Shown piece by piece: positions 1 through 5,627 of a stretch of DNA of 8,060 bases. A program made the translations under genes and the position numbers. The first letter of the stretch is position 1. Every line of letters begins with the position of its first letter. Source of the stretch: Terriglobia bacterium (lineage in GTDB: Bacteria > Acidobacteriota > Terriglobia > UBA7540); contig JASHTO010000593.1 of NCBI GenBank assembly GCA_030040515.1, positions 1 to 8,060 of the forward strand, read 5' to 3'. The notes below the pieces were generated by a model. The model saw only the letters and a list, made by a program, of their open reading frames with translations, made no database searches and had not been told where the DNA came from.

Positions 1-339
1 CGGGTGCCCGCCGACAAAATATCGGAAGTTGGCGAGCTTCTTGGGAGCTTCGGCCGGCGAAACCGAGACTCCCGCTTCGATTCCCCCGGCCAGAATTTCA
101 TCCAGCACGGCGGCCATGCGGTTGGCGGCCTTGCCGAAGGCCACCACGCGCGGCGGGCGAGTGAGCGGATACACGCCCTCGCCGGCCAGCAGTACGCCAT
201 CTTCAAATTTGAGTTTGGCCTGCATGGCGTGGCGCACATCGATGGCCGCCAGCATCTCATGAAAAATCTGCTGCGCCAGTTGCTTGCCGTGGGAATAGTC
301 CGGCTTGGTCCTGGCCGCGGTTTGTGCCGTGGTAGTCAT
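1..339 (-). CDS. Glycerate 2-kinase (type-2, DUF4147/MOFRL family), N-terminal part, cut by window edge
   Basis: The frame encodes the first 113 residues, starting MTTTAQTAARTKPDYSHGKQ. Type-2 glycerate kinases phosphorylate D-glycerate in the cytoplasm, feeding glyoxylate or hydroxypyruvate carbon into lower glycolysis. Visible family marks are the N-terminal helix region QLAQQIFHEMLAAIDVRHAM, the nucleotide-fold segment RVVAFGKAANRMAAVLDE at about residues 64-81, then EAGVSVSP and FRYFVGGHP, where the frame meets the window edge. The ATG at 339-337 is chosen because a GAGG lies 8 bases upstream and an in-frame stop (TAA, 399-397) excludes a much longer start. Family members usually have 400-450 residues, so about three quarters is missing only because of the window edge. 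Older annotations call this family hydroxypyruvate reductase (TtuD). No motif of a different family is seen. Confidence 0.85.
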   Translation of the reverse strand, partial: MTTTAQTAARTKPDYSHGKQLAQQIFHEMLAAIDVRHAMQAKLKFEDGVLLAGEGVYPLTRPPRVVAFGKAANRMAAVLDEILAGGIEAGVSVSPAEAPKKLANFRYFVGGHP

Positions 340-421
340 GCGGCAAACCTCGCGACCGCCATCAGGCGATCGTCCGACCCTGTGAGCATAACTCCATTAT
401 TGGGAAGTGGGGAAGGAAACG

Positions 422-553
422 CAACCCCGAGGAGTGGGTCAGTTTGAATTCCGTAGGGGCGGGGCTTGTCCCTGCCCTTCAATCCAGGGCACCCGCAAGG
501 GGTGCCCCTACTCCGAAATTTCAAATTGACCCACTACTCAACCCCGGGGAGTG
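422..553. repeat. 15-bp direct repeat flanking element A
   Basis: CAACCCCGAGGAGTG at 422-436 recurs as CAACCCCGGGGAGTG at 539-553, with 14 of 15 bases identical. The left copy overlaps the first bases of the element's outer arm. The pair may be a decayed target duplication or a piece of a larger repeat unit. Confidence 0.5.
433..535. repeat. Palindromic repeat element A (two hairpins inside GTAGGGGC arms)
   Basis: An imperfect inverted repeat of about 100 bp. The outer arms are AGTGGGTCA (433-441) and its exact complement TGACCCACT (527-535). The inner arms are GTAGGGGC (453-460) and GCCCCTAC (504-511). Two hairpins lie between or across the inner arms: 457-464/470-477 with loop CTTGT and one G-T pair, and a perfect 8-bp stem 487-494/500-507 with loop GCAAG. 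The layout matches element B inside the operon at 4425-4487. This is BIME/REP-like architecture, and mobilisation by a REP-associated transposase is possible. That is inference, since no transposase gene is in the window. Confidence 0.75.
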
Positions 554-604
554 TTCCAATCTTACCGGAGCGCCGGGCTTGAGTCAGTCGGCCCACTGAC
601 CCAT

Positions 605-622
605 GCCGCCCTGAAGGGCGGC
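605..622. repeat. Short hairpin repeat GCCGCCC-TGAA-GGGCGGC
   Basis: A perfect 7-bp stem (605-611 with 616-622) closes a TGAA tetraloop and is followed by TCTACA. It resembles a half-unit of the TGTAG-ended hairpin elements at 670-723 and 6835-6920. No T-tract follows on either strand, so it does not look like an intrinsic terminator. Confidence 0.5.
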
Positions 623-669
623 TCTACATCCAACTATTGAGGATGACAAAATATTGTGACAGATCTCCC

Positions 670-723
670 TTGTAGCGGCGCTCTGTGAGCGCCGAAAACG
701 GCGGTCGCAGACCGCCGCTACAA
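670..723. repeat. Double-hairpin repeat element C (TTGTAGCGGCG arms)
   Basis: Two adjacent perfect hairpins: CGGCGCTC/GAGCGCCG (676-683, 687-694, loop TGT) and CGGCGGTC/GACCGCCG (699-706, 710-717, loop GCA), separated by AAAA. The ends TTGTAGCGGCGCT (670-682) and ACCGCCGCTACAA (711-723) are inverted copies with one mismatch. The same end sequence occurs in the element at 6835-6920. This is a BIME-like intergenic repeat. Confidence 0.75.
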
Positions 724-1067
724 TCGGACGATATTCTCTCCGCCTCAGTAGGAAACGAGACAGCAGGCAACATGCAGAAGGCACTGGGAAGCCGGCACGC
801 TGTTGCAGTATTTGATCAGAGCACCCAACTCCTGAACCCTAACTCCTGGCCCCAGCACTGCGCAGTGCGGGTGTCACATAGCGGTTCCGCTCAAGAGAGA
901 AGAGGTCAGGAACATTTTTTCCTTCCCTCCGTCGTAATACCGGAGCGTTCCCCACCATTCAAATTCTCGAAGACGTCGCCGGAGAATAATCCTCGCTTAA
1001 CCTCCGCCTGATCCACTCAACCCACGGGGCTCTGAATCCAACAATTTAAAAAGGAGAAGAGACAACT

Positions 1068-1469
1068 GTGTCGAGAGCACGAAGAAATCATTACGTCTTG
1101 GGTGCTGCGGTTGCTGGTTTTCTGCTGGTCTCGACGCGGGCGTACAACCTGTACGCCGGCCCTTAACAAAACAACTCTTGAAATAACATCGGACATCAAA
1201 TTCAGCACGTTTTGCTCATCAGCATCGACGGGATGCACGCCGTTGATTTCATCAATTGTTCGACGGGCGGGTATTGCCCCAACCTGAATGTGATCATGCT
1301 CCTGCCCAATCCCAGCTTCCAGCCGAGAACCGTCACCACCGCGGTGCAAACCGCGCAGATCGCTCCAACGATCCTCGCGGCCCTGGGACTTGATCCGAAT
1401 CTTCTGGACGCGGTGCAGGCGGAAGGCACGGCCGTGCTTCCCGAAGGCTGGATGCAGCTCGCTAGGTAA
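1068..1469 (+). pseudogene. Relic of a secreted alkaline phosphatase / type I phosphodiesterase family gene, internally deleted
   Basis: GTG at 1068 follows AAGGAG (1051-1056, 11 bases upstream) and opens a frame with a signal-peptide-like start: charged MSRARRNH, then VLGAAVAGFLLV. That frame is closed by TAA at 1164-1166 and TGA at 1179-1181. Beyond the stops the same frame reads HVLLISIDGMHAVDFINCS and then YCPNL. This is the N-terminal beta-strand with the metal-binding Asp of alkaline-phosphatase-like phosphodiesterases. It continues directly into NVIMLLPNPSF and TTAVQTAQIAPTILAALGLD, which resembles the extreme C-terminus of the same family. From memory of the family, several hundred residues normally lie between these parts, including the nucleophile and most metal ligands. 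All pieces share one frame, so an in-frame internal deletion plus nonsense mutations is the simplest account. The product cannot be an active phosphatase. The family match is by recognition, not by search. Confidence 0.75.
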
Positions 1470-1472
1470 ATG

Positions 1473-1501
1473 GGGGAAAAGATTCCTGGAATCTTTTCCC
1501 C
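1473..1501 (+). terminator. Long perfect hairpin after the phosphatase relic
   Basis: GGGGAAAAGATTCC (1473-1486) and GGAATCTTTTCCCC (1488-1501) are exact complements around a single T, giving about a 12-bp stem once a 5-base loop is allowed. It starts four bases after the relic's stop codon, where a terminator would be expected. There is no T-run after the stem, so it may instead be a repeat or an mRNA 3'-end stabiliser. Confidence 0.4.
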
Positions 1502-1572
1502 GGGAACCTTCTCCCGAAGGGGCTGGGGGGAGACGCTACAGCCGACTGCCGGGCGATCCCATTCCCTCCGTG

Positions 1573-1603
1573 TTTCCCCATCCCATCCGCTTCCGCATAT
1601 AAT
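1573..1603 (+). promoter_or_regulatory. Candidate promoter for phosphoglycerate mutase
   Basis: A consensus TATAAT at 1598-1603 lies 47 bases before the mutase ATG. The best -35 match is weak (TTTCCC, 1573-1578, spacer 19). The -10 match in otherwise GC-rich sequence and its location are the main support. Confidence 0.4.
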
Positions 1604-1650
1604 AACGAGCCCGGATATTGCGTTGGAAAACCATTTCAGGAGTGGCATTC

Positions 1651-2400
1651 ATGTTCAAGGTTGTGTTGTTGCGCCATGGTGAAAGCGTTTGGAACAAGGA
1701 GAATCTATTCACAGGTTGGACGGACGTGGGGCTGAGCGAAAAGGGGCTGCAGGAAGCGGCGGAGGGCGGCCGACAGCTTCGCAAAGAGGGATTGGTTTTC
1801 GACGTCGCCTACACTTCGGTTTTGAAGCGCGCCATTAAGACGCTCTGGCTGGTGCTGGAAGAAATGGACCAGATGTGGATTCCCATTCACAAAACCTGGC
1901 GACTCAACGAGCGCCATTACGGTGCGCTTCAGGGTTTGAATAAGGCACAAACCGCGGAGAAATATGGCGAGGCGCAAGTGAAGATCTGGCGGCGAAGTTA
2001 TGACGTGCCGCCGCCGGCCCTGACGGCTGACGATGATCGCTACCCGGGCAAGGACGCACGCTACGCCGGCCTGAGCCCCGCGGAATTGCCCCTCACCGAG
2101 TGCCTGAAGGATACGGTGGCGCGCACGCTGCCTTATTGGCATGAAACCATCGCACCCGCCGTTCGCTCCGGAAAGCGCGTGGTAATTGCCGCGCACGGGA
2201 ACAGTCTGCGCGGCCTCGTGAAATATCTCGATAATGTTTCGGAGCAGGAAATCGTAGGGTTAAACATTCCAACCGGCATCCCCTTGGTCTACGAGCTCGA
2301 TGAGCATCTGAAGCCTCTACGCCATTACTACCTCGGCGACCCCGAAGCCGTGGCGCGCGCCGCGCAGGCCGTGGCCGACCAGGCGAAGCGCAAAAGCTGA
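1651..2400 (+). CDS. gpmA: 2,3-bisphosphoglycerate-dependent phosphoglycerate mutase
   Basis: This cytoplasmic glycolytic enzyme interconverts 3- and 2-phosphoglycerate through a phosphohistidine. The protein has 249 residues, the normal length for the family. The catalytic motif LLRHGESVWN is at residues 6-15, with the phospho-accepting His9. FTGWTDVGLSEKG (20-32), Arg60 in SVLKRA, Glu87 in RLNERHYGALQG (84-95) and the second active-site His182 in AAHGNSLRGLVKY (180-192) are all present, so it should be active. A C-terminal tail rich in Ala and Lys ends it. ATG 1651 is preferred over the in-frame TTG at 1618 because AGGAG (1638-1642) lies 8 bases before it and the protein then starts MFKVVLLRHGES, as in homologues. 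It stands alone on the plus strand and converges with the operon to its right, 39 bp away, with no clear terminator in the gap. Confidence 0.95.
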   Translation: MFKVVLLRHGESVWNKENLFTGWTDVGLSEKGLQEAAEGGRQLRKEGLVFDVAYTSVLKRAIKTLWLVLEEMDQMWIPIHKTWRLNERHYGALQGLNKAQTAEKYGEAQVKIWRRSYDVPPPALTADDDRYPGKDARYAGLSPAELPLTECLKDTVARTLPYWHETIAPAVRSGKRVVIAAHGNSLRGLVKYLDNVSEQEIVGLNIPTGIPLVYELDEHLKPLRHYYLGDPEAVARAAQAVADQAKRKS

Positions 2401-2439
2401 TACGCACGCTTCGCTGCTTCGACCGCAGGGACGAGCCCG

Positions 2440-3150
2440 CTAATTCATCTTGACACGCTGGGCGTCGCCGCAGCCCTTCAGTTCAAAAATAGAATTGGCG
2501 AGCGGTCGGTTGACTTTCACGCCCGTGTACCGGGCGATCAGGTAATCGCCGCCTGGCTGGTAGAATTTCTGCTGGGTGGGCAACCAGGATTCCTCGCTGA
2601 TCCACATTTCGACTTTGGTGAACTGGCTGGCCATGCTGGCTTTGCGGGGAGTGAGTTCCAGCATCACGTTGGTGTCTTCTCCGAAATCCTCCTCGCGAAG
2701 ATACTTCACGTCGTAAGCCTTCTTGAGGTCGCCGGGATCGGTGCCGAAGCCCAGAAGCAGGACTTGCTGCACCAGATCGCTTTTCTGTTTCAGATCGTAT
2801 TCCTGGATTTGATTGATCTTGGGCAGGAAATACTCGCCCTTGTTGTTCTTCAGCAGAAGGGTCTTAGCGTCGGGCTTCTGAATATCCAGGCAGATTTCCG
2901 GAGTCTTGCCCTTGCGGAAAAAGAGCAGGCCCGATTCGGTGGACTTGTCGTTCACCAGTACCGTGAACTTGGTGTATTCCAGGATGGCGAAAACGGTCTT
3001 CAGGCGCTTGGAAACCTCGTTCATCTGATCGAGAATCTGTGTCAAATCGGCAGGACGCTTCCCCTTGCGCGCGCCCGCGGGCGGGGCGAGCGACAACGTG
3101 AGGGCTGCGGCCAGCAGTACGCGCACACCAGCATGGAAAGAGTTTCGCAT
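2440..3150 (-). CDS. LolA-like periplasmic carrier (outer-membrane lipoprotein-sorting family)
   Basis: A 236-residue exported protein. Residues 1-27 form a signal peptide: basic start MRNSFHAGVR, hydrophobic VLLAAALTLSLA, cleavage expected after PPAGA. The mature part has the feel of the LolA/COG2834 half-barrel: an N-terminal amphipathic helix (ADLTQILDQMNEVSKRLKTV), then strand-rich segments such as ESGLLFFRKGKTPEICLDI, KTLLLKNNKGEYFLP, KVEMWISEESWLPTQQKFY and DYLIARYTGVKVN, closing with NSIFELKG. LolA proteins ferry lipoproteins from an ABC transporter to the outer membrane, and the upstream ABC genes fit that role. ATG 3150 is chosen over the upstream in-frame TTG (3186) because it starts the signal peptide and has GGGAG close before it (3158-3154). 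The gene is last in its operon. The actual cargo is unknown. Similar folds also occur in proteins handling other lipids. Confidence 0.7.
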   Translation of the reverse strand: MRNSFHAGVRVLLAAALTLSLAPPAGARKGKRPADLTQILDQMNEVSKRLKTVFAILEYTKFTVLVNDKSTESGLLFFRKGKTPEICLDIQKPDAKTLLLKNNKGEYFLPKINQIQEYDLKQKSDLVQQVLLLGFGTDPGDLKKAYDVKYLREEDFGEDTNVMLELTPRKASMASQFTKVEMWISEESWLPTQQKFYQPGGDYLIARYTGVKVNRPLANSIFELKGCGDAQRVKMN

Positions 3151-3210
3151 GAACTCCCGACCCGGCGGGCCAAATCGACCCGCCAAAAAAATATCACATC
3201 GGAGGCGGGG
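3151..3210 (-). promoter_or_regulatory. Leader of the LolA-like gene with mutually exclusive hairpins
   Basis: On the minus strand three short segments can pair in two ways: CCCGCC at 3209-3204, GGCGGG at 3184-3179 and CCCGCC at 3169-3164. The middle one can bind only one partner at a time. A run of seven T (3191-3185) precedes the middle segment. The last stem ends 5 bases before the GGGAG ribosome site. The first segment begins directly after the stop codon of the preceding gene. The layout would allow translation of the upstream gene to influence start access, but this is inference. Confidence 0.3.
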
Positions 3211-3675
3211 TTATTCCTCCACAAGTACAGTATAGCTCAGGATGACTTGATGGCGGTCCCTTACCGTATCAATGGACTTCACGCTGAAGGGCCTGTGGAT
3301 GTGCTCCTTAAGGATGATGGGAATGGCGTCTTCGGGTTTCTGACCGTCCACCAATCGGGGGTCGACCAGGTAGCGCACTTCGTGATTGGCGCGTCCCACC
3401 TCAATGATACCCTGGAGATGACGGATGTCTGTCAGTTGCAAAGTGGGACGATCGTTGAACCAGACGCGCGGGGAGAGAAAGATAAAGGCAAGAATGGCCG
3501 CGACAATCAGGTCATATTGCCAACTTCCCCGCTCGTAGGCCCAGAAGACGCTGCGCGAGATCACCAGCCGGATCGCAGACGCCGCTCTGCGCAAGGCCGA
3601 CTTTTGGGGCGGGGCGGGAGCGGGCGCGGCAGGGGGATCGACTGCGGGTTCGTGAACTTCAGAGCTTGGAACCAT
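3211..3675 (-). CDS. Conserved single-span membrane protein of unknown function
   Basis: This 154-residue protein does not match a function I know. A Pro/Ala-rich N-terminal region (AVDPPAAPAPAPPQ, residues 11-24) is followed by a basic amphipathic stretch (KSALRRAASAIRLVISRS). A conserved-looking WAYERGSWQYD comes next, then one membrane span (about 54-70, LIVAAILAFIFLSPRVW). The remaining 84 residues are a soluble tail, probably periplasmic by the positive-inside rule. The WAYERG(S/T)WQYD style recalls hypothetical proteins of Acidobacteriota. It lies between the ATPase gene (39-bp gap) and the LolA-like gene (60-bp gap), so it is probably an accessory subunit or adaptor of the same system. 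ATG 3675 is the first ATG, but no ribosome site is evident. A TTG at 3711, just after the ATPase stop, would add 12 residues and is possible. Confidence 0.65.
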   Translation of the reverse strand: MVPSSEVHEPAVDPPAAPAPAPPQKSALRRAASAIRLVISRSVFWAYERGSWQYDLIVAAILAFIFLSPRVWFNDRPTLQLTDIRHLQGIIEVGRANHEVRYLVDPRLVDGQKPEDAIPIILKEHIHRPFSVKSIDTVRDRHQVILSYTVLVEE

Positions 3676-3714
3676 AACGCGTACCAGAGAAAATAGCGGG
3701 AAACCCGGCAAGAA

Positions 3715-4386
3715 TCAATCTGAAATAATTCGTCCGTCGCGCATGCGGATGACCCGATTGGCGATTCCGGCGGCTTCAGGATTGTGGGTGATCATCAGGA
3801 TGGTCTGGCGGAAAGTGCGGTTGAGTTCGCGCAGCATGTCGAGCACGACCTGGGAGTTCTCGGTATCCAAATTGCCCATGGGTTCGTCGGCAAGCAGGAT
3901 TTTCGGCTCGCAAATCACCGCGCGCGCAATCGCCACGCGCTGCTGTTCGCCGCCGGAAAGCGCAAAGGGCCGGTGCAGGAGCTTTTTCTCGATTCCCAGC
4001 ATGCGCGTGATGGTTTCAAAGCGGTGCGGGTTGAATCCGTTACCCTGAATGTGCTGGGCGATGGCGATGTTGTCGCGCGCGGAAAGCGTGGGCAAAAGGT
4101 TGAAGCGTTGAAAGACGAAACCGATTTTGTGCCGCCGGAAGCGCGTGCGGTCGGCGTCGGACATCAAACGAAAATCGTTGCCGTCAATGCAGACTTGGCC
4201 TTCACTCGGGCCGGTGAGGCCGCCCAGAACGTGCAGCAGCGTGGATTTGCCGCACCCCGAAGGTCCCACCACCGCCACGAACTCACCCTCCTGCACGACT
4301 AAGTCAACGCCCCGCAGCGCTGGGACGTCAACATTGCCGAGGCGGTAAGTCTTGGTTAGCGATTTGACGGAGATGATGGGTTCCAC
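3715..4386 (-). CDS. ABC transporter ATPase of the LolD/MacB type
   Basis: A 223-residue nucleotide-binding subunit that powers its membrane partner from the cytoplasm. All motifs are intact: Walker A GPSGCGKST (41-49), Q-loop Gln93 in FVFQRFNLLP, signature LSGGEQQR (143-150), Walker B ILLADEP (163-169), D-loop GNLD (171-174) and H-loop His201 in MITHNPEA. The LTKTYRLGNVDVPALRGVDL start and the FQRFNLLPTLSARDNI segment are typical of the LolD/MacB/FtsE-like branch that pairs with FtsX-type permeases, and such a permease gene is directly upstream. I choose GTG 4386 as start, giving normal family length. The open frame reaches further to a TTG at 4467, but those extra 27 residues are largely translated from a palindromic repeat and look spurious. 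The ribosome site is weak (purine-rich GAAGA nearby, AGGA 13 bases upstream). Confidence 0.9.
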   Translation of the reverse strand: MEPIISVKSLTKTYRLGNVDVPALRGVDLVVQEGEFVAVVGPSGCGKSTLLHVLGGLTGPSEGQVCIDGNDFRLMSDADRTRFRRHKIGFVFQRFNLLPTLSARDNIAIAQHIQGNGFNPHRFETITRMLGIEKKLLHRPFALSGGEQQRVAIARAVICEPKILLADEPMGNLDTENSQVVLDMLRELNRTFRQTILMITHNPEAAGIANRVIRMRDGRIISD

Positions 4387-4424
4387 GGGTTCTTCGTGTT
4401 CCTGAAAGTGTGAAATTATCGGCT

Positions 4425-4487
4425 CGTAGGGGCGGCCCTTGTGGCCGCTCCCCCCCAGGCGGGGCAACCACGAGGGTTGCCCCTACG
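4425..4487. repeat. Palindromic repeat element B, inside the operon
   Basis: CGTAGGGGC (4425-4433) and GCCCCTACG (4479-4487) are exact inverted copies. They enclose a 6-bp hairpin GCGGCC/GGCCGC (4432-4437, 4443-4448, loop CTTGT) and overlap a perfect 9-bp hairpin GGGGCAACC/GGTTGCCCC (4461-4469, 4475-4483, loop ACGAG). The AATTA motifs at 4415 and 4496 suggest the inverted symmetry extends outward. It has the same plan and the same CTTGT loop as element A at 433-535. It occupies most of the 137-bp gap between the permease and ATPase genes and supplies the false N-terminal codons of the ATPase frame. Confidence 0.75.
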
Positions 4488-4523
4488 AACTGCGTAATTA
4501 CCCCCCGCGCGCGACCTGGGGAG

Positions 4524-5627
4524 TTACTCGTATGCAAGGGCATCCACAGGGTCGAGCTGCGCAGCGCGCAGGGCGGGATAGAATGACCCCAGGATGCTGC
4601 CCGCGAGCGCCAAGCAGGCGGCGTAAAATCTCCAATCCCAGGTCAATTCCACGGGCAACGTGGGGAAAATACCGCCCATGACTTTTCGCAGAATCACCGC
4701 CCCTACGAAACCGGCGATAATGCCCACCGCCGTCAGAAAGGTCGCCTCTCTCAGGATGACCGAAATAATGTACGTCTTGGATGCCCCCAATGATTTGAGA
4801 ATGCCGATTTCGCGGGTGCGCTCCGTGATCGTCGTGTACATGGAAAGGAAGATGACCAGAAATCCGATTCCCACAGCGAGCGCGATCATCACCGTGATGA
4901 AGTAATTCAAGCCGGGAATATTGTTCGAGGTCATCAACGACATGTACTCTTTGATGGGCAGAATCGTGTATCCGGGCGGCAACAGCGTTTTGAAAGCATC
5001 GGTCACCTGGTCGGTGTAATGGGAGTCTGTTAACTTCACGAAGAACGTCGTGGCCTTCCCCTGGTCTCCCACCAAGTCTTGGAGTGTGGCCAAGGGAATG
5101 AACCGGCGGGCGCCTTTGCCATGCTCGACGATGCCCGTCAACCGGAAGTCGTGGTTCAACACATTGATGGTCATTCCCACTTTCAGGTGATAGGCGTAGG
5201 CGTAGATATCATCCACTAGAATGTCGTAAGGCGCCTGAAACGGTCCGCCCGAATAATAAACAAACCCGCCGGAAACCGCATTGAAGCTCTCCATGTCAAT
5301 GCCGTAGATGAGGTCCAGCGATTGGGAGGAATTGACGTGGATAATGACGGGGGTCACCGCCAGCACGCGGGGCAATTCCGCTAGTCGGTCGCCGATCTTG
5401 ACCGGCATGGGCGCTTCTCCCAAGCCGAGCATGAAGGAAGCACCGGGGGGGCGCACCAAAATGTCCGCACCCACGCCCTCCACTCGCCGCGCGCTGTCAT
5501 TCACCAACCCGTGGCAGAGACCCACCACCAGAATCACCATGGCCACTTCAATGGCCACGGCCAGTACGCTTACCGCCGTGCGGATGGGCCGGTGGAGCAC
5601 ATTGGACACAATCAGCTTATTGACCAC
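4524..5627 (-). CDS. FtsX-like ABC permease (LolC/LolE/MacB type)
   Basis: A 367-residue inner-membrane permease. It has one N-terminal span (about 16-42), a large periplasmic domain (about 43-240, MacB-PCD-like) and three C-terminal spans (about 241-264, 287-313, 333-353). The cytoplasmic loop TERTREIGILKSLGAS (268-283) is the FtsX-family segment that docks on the ATPase. The ending PALRAAQLDPVDAL is also typical. Four spans and this length fit LolC/LolE-type permeases. Only one permease gene is present, so it would work as a homodimer with the ATPase encoded next. The GTG start at 5627 has GAGG 9 bases upstream, and both the ribosome site and the first codons lie within the end of the lipoprotein gene (11-bp overlap), which suggests translational coupling. 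The substrate cannot be read from the sequence. Lipoprotein or lipid extraction is inferred from the neighbours. Confidence 0.88.
   Translation of the reverse strand: MVNKLIVSNVLHRPIRTAVSVLAVAIEVAMVILVVGLCHGLVNDSARRVEGVGADILVRPPGASFMLGLGEAPMPVKIGDRLAELPRVLAVTPVIIHVNSSQSLDLIYGIDMESFNAVSGGFVYYSGGPFQAPYDILVDDIYAYAYHLKVGMTINVLNHDFRLTGIVEHGKGARRFIPLATLQDLVGDQGKATTFFVKLTDSHYTDQVTDAFKTLLPPGYTILPIKEYMSLMTSNNIPGLNYFITVMIALAVGIGFLVIFLSMYTTITERTREIGILKSLGASKTYIISVILREATFLTAVGIIAGFVGAVILRKVMGGIFPTLPVELTWDWRFYAACLALAGSILGSFYPALRAAQLDPVDALAYE

Larger units (their letters stand above)
340..1067. other. Gene-free interval with repeat elements
   Basis: Between the glycerate kinase start and the phosphatase relic I find no frame with a recognisable protein. 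The longer open frames here begin inside palindromic repeats and have arbitrary composition. The interval holds an imperfect palindrome at 433-535, a short hairpin at 605-622 and a double hairpin at 670-723, all listed separately. From about 730 to 1040 I see nothing I can name. The last part (1049-1067) is the purine-rich leader of the relic gene. Confidence 0.6.

Noticed and set aside
685..1011. A 108-residue plus-strand frame.
   Set aside because: It begins inside the double-hairpin repeat, has no ribosome site and shows no recognisable domain.
2764..3696. A 310-residue plus-strand frame opposite the LolA-like and membrane-protein genes.
   Set aside because: It is antisense to two genes with clear signal-peptide, membrane and fold features; its composition is what the reverse of those codons would give.
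4387..4467. N-terminal extension of the ABC ATPase (TTG start at 4467).
   Set aside because: Most of the extra codons lie in the palindromic repeat, the start codon lies within a hairpin stem, and the family begins at the GTG 4386 position.
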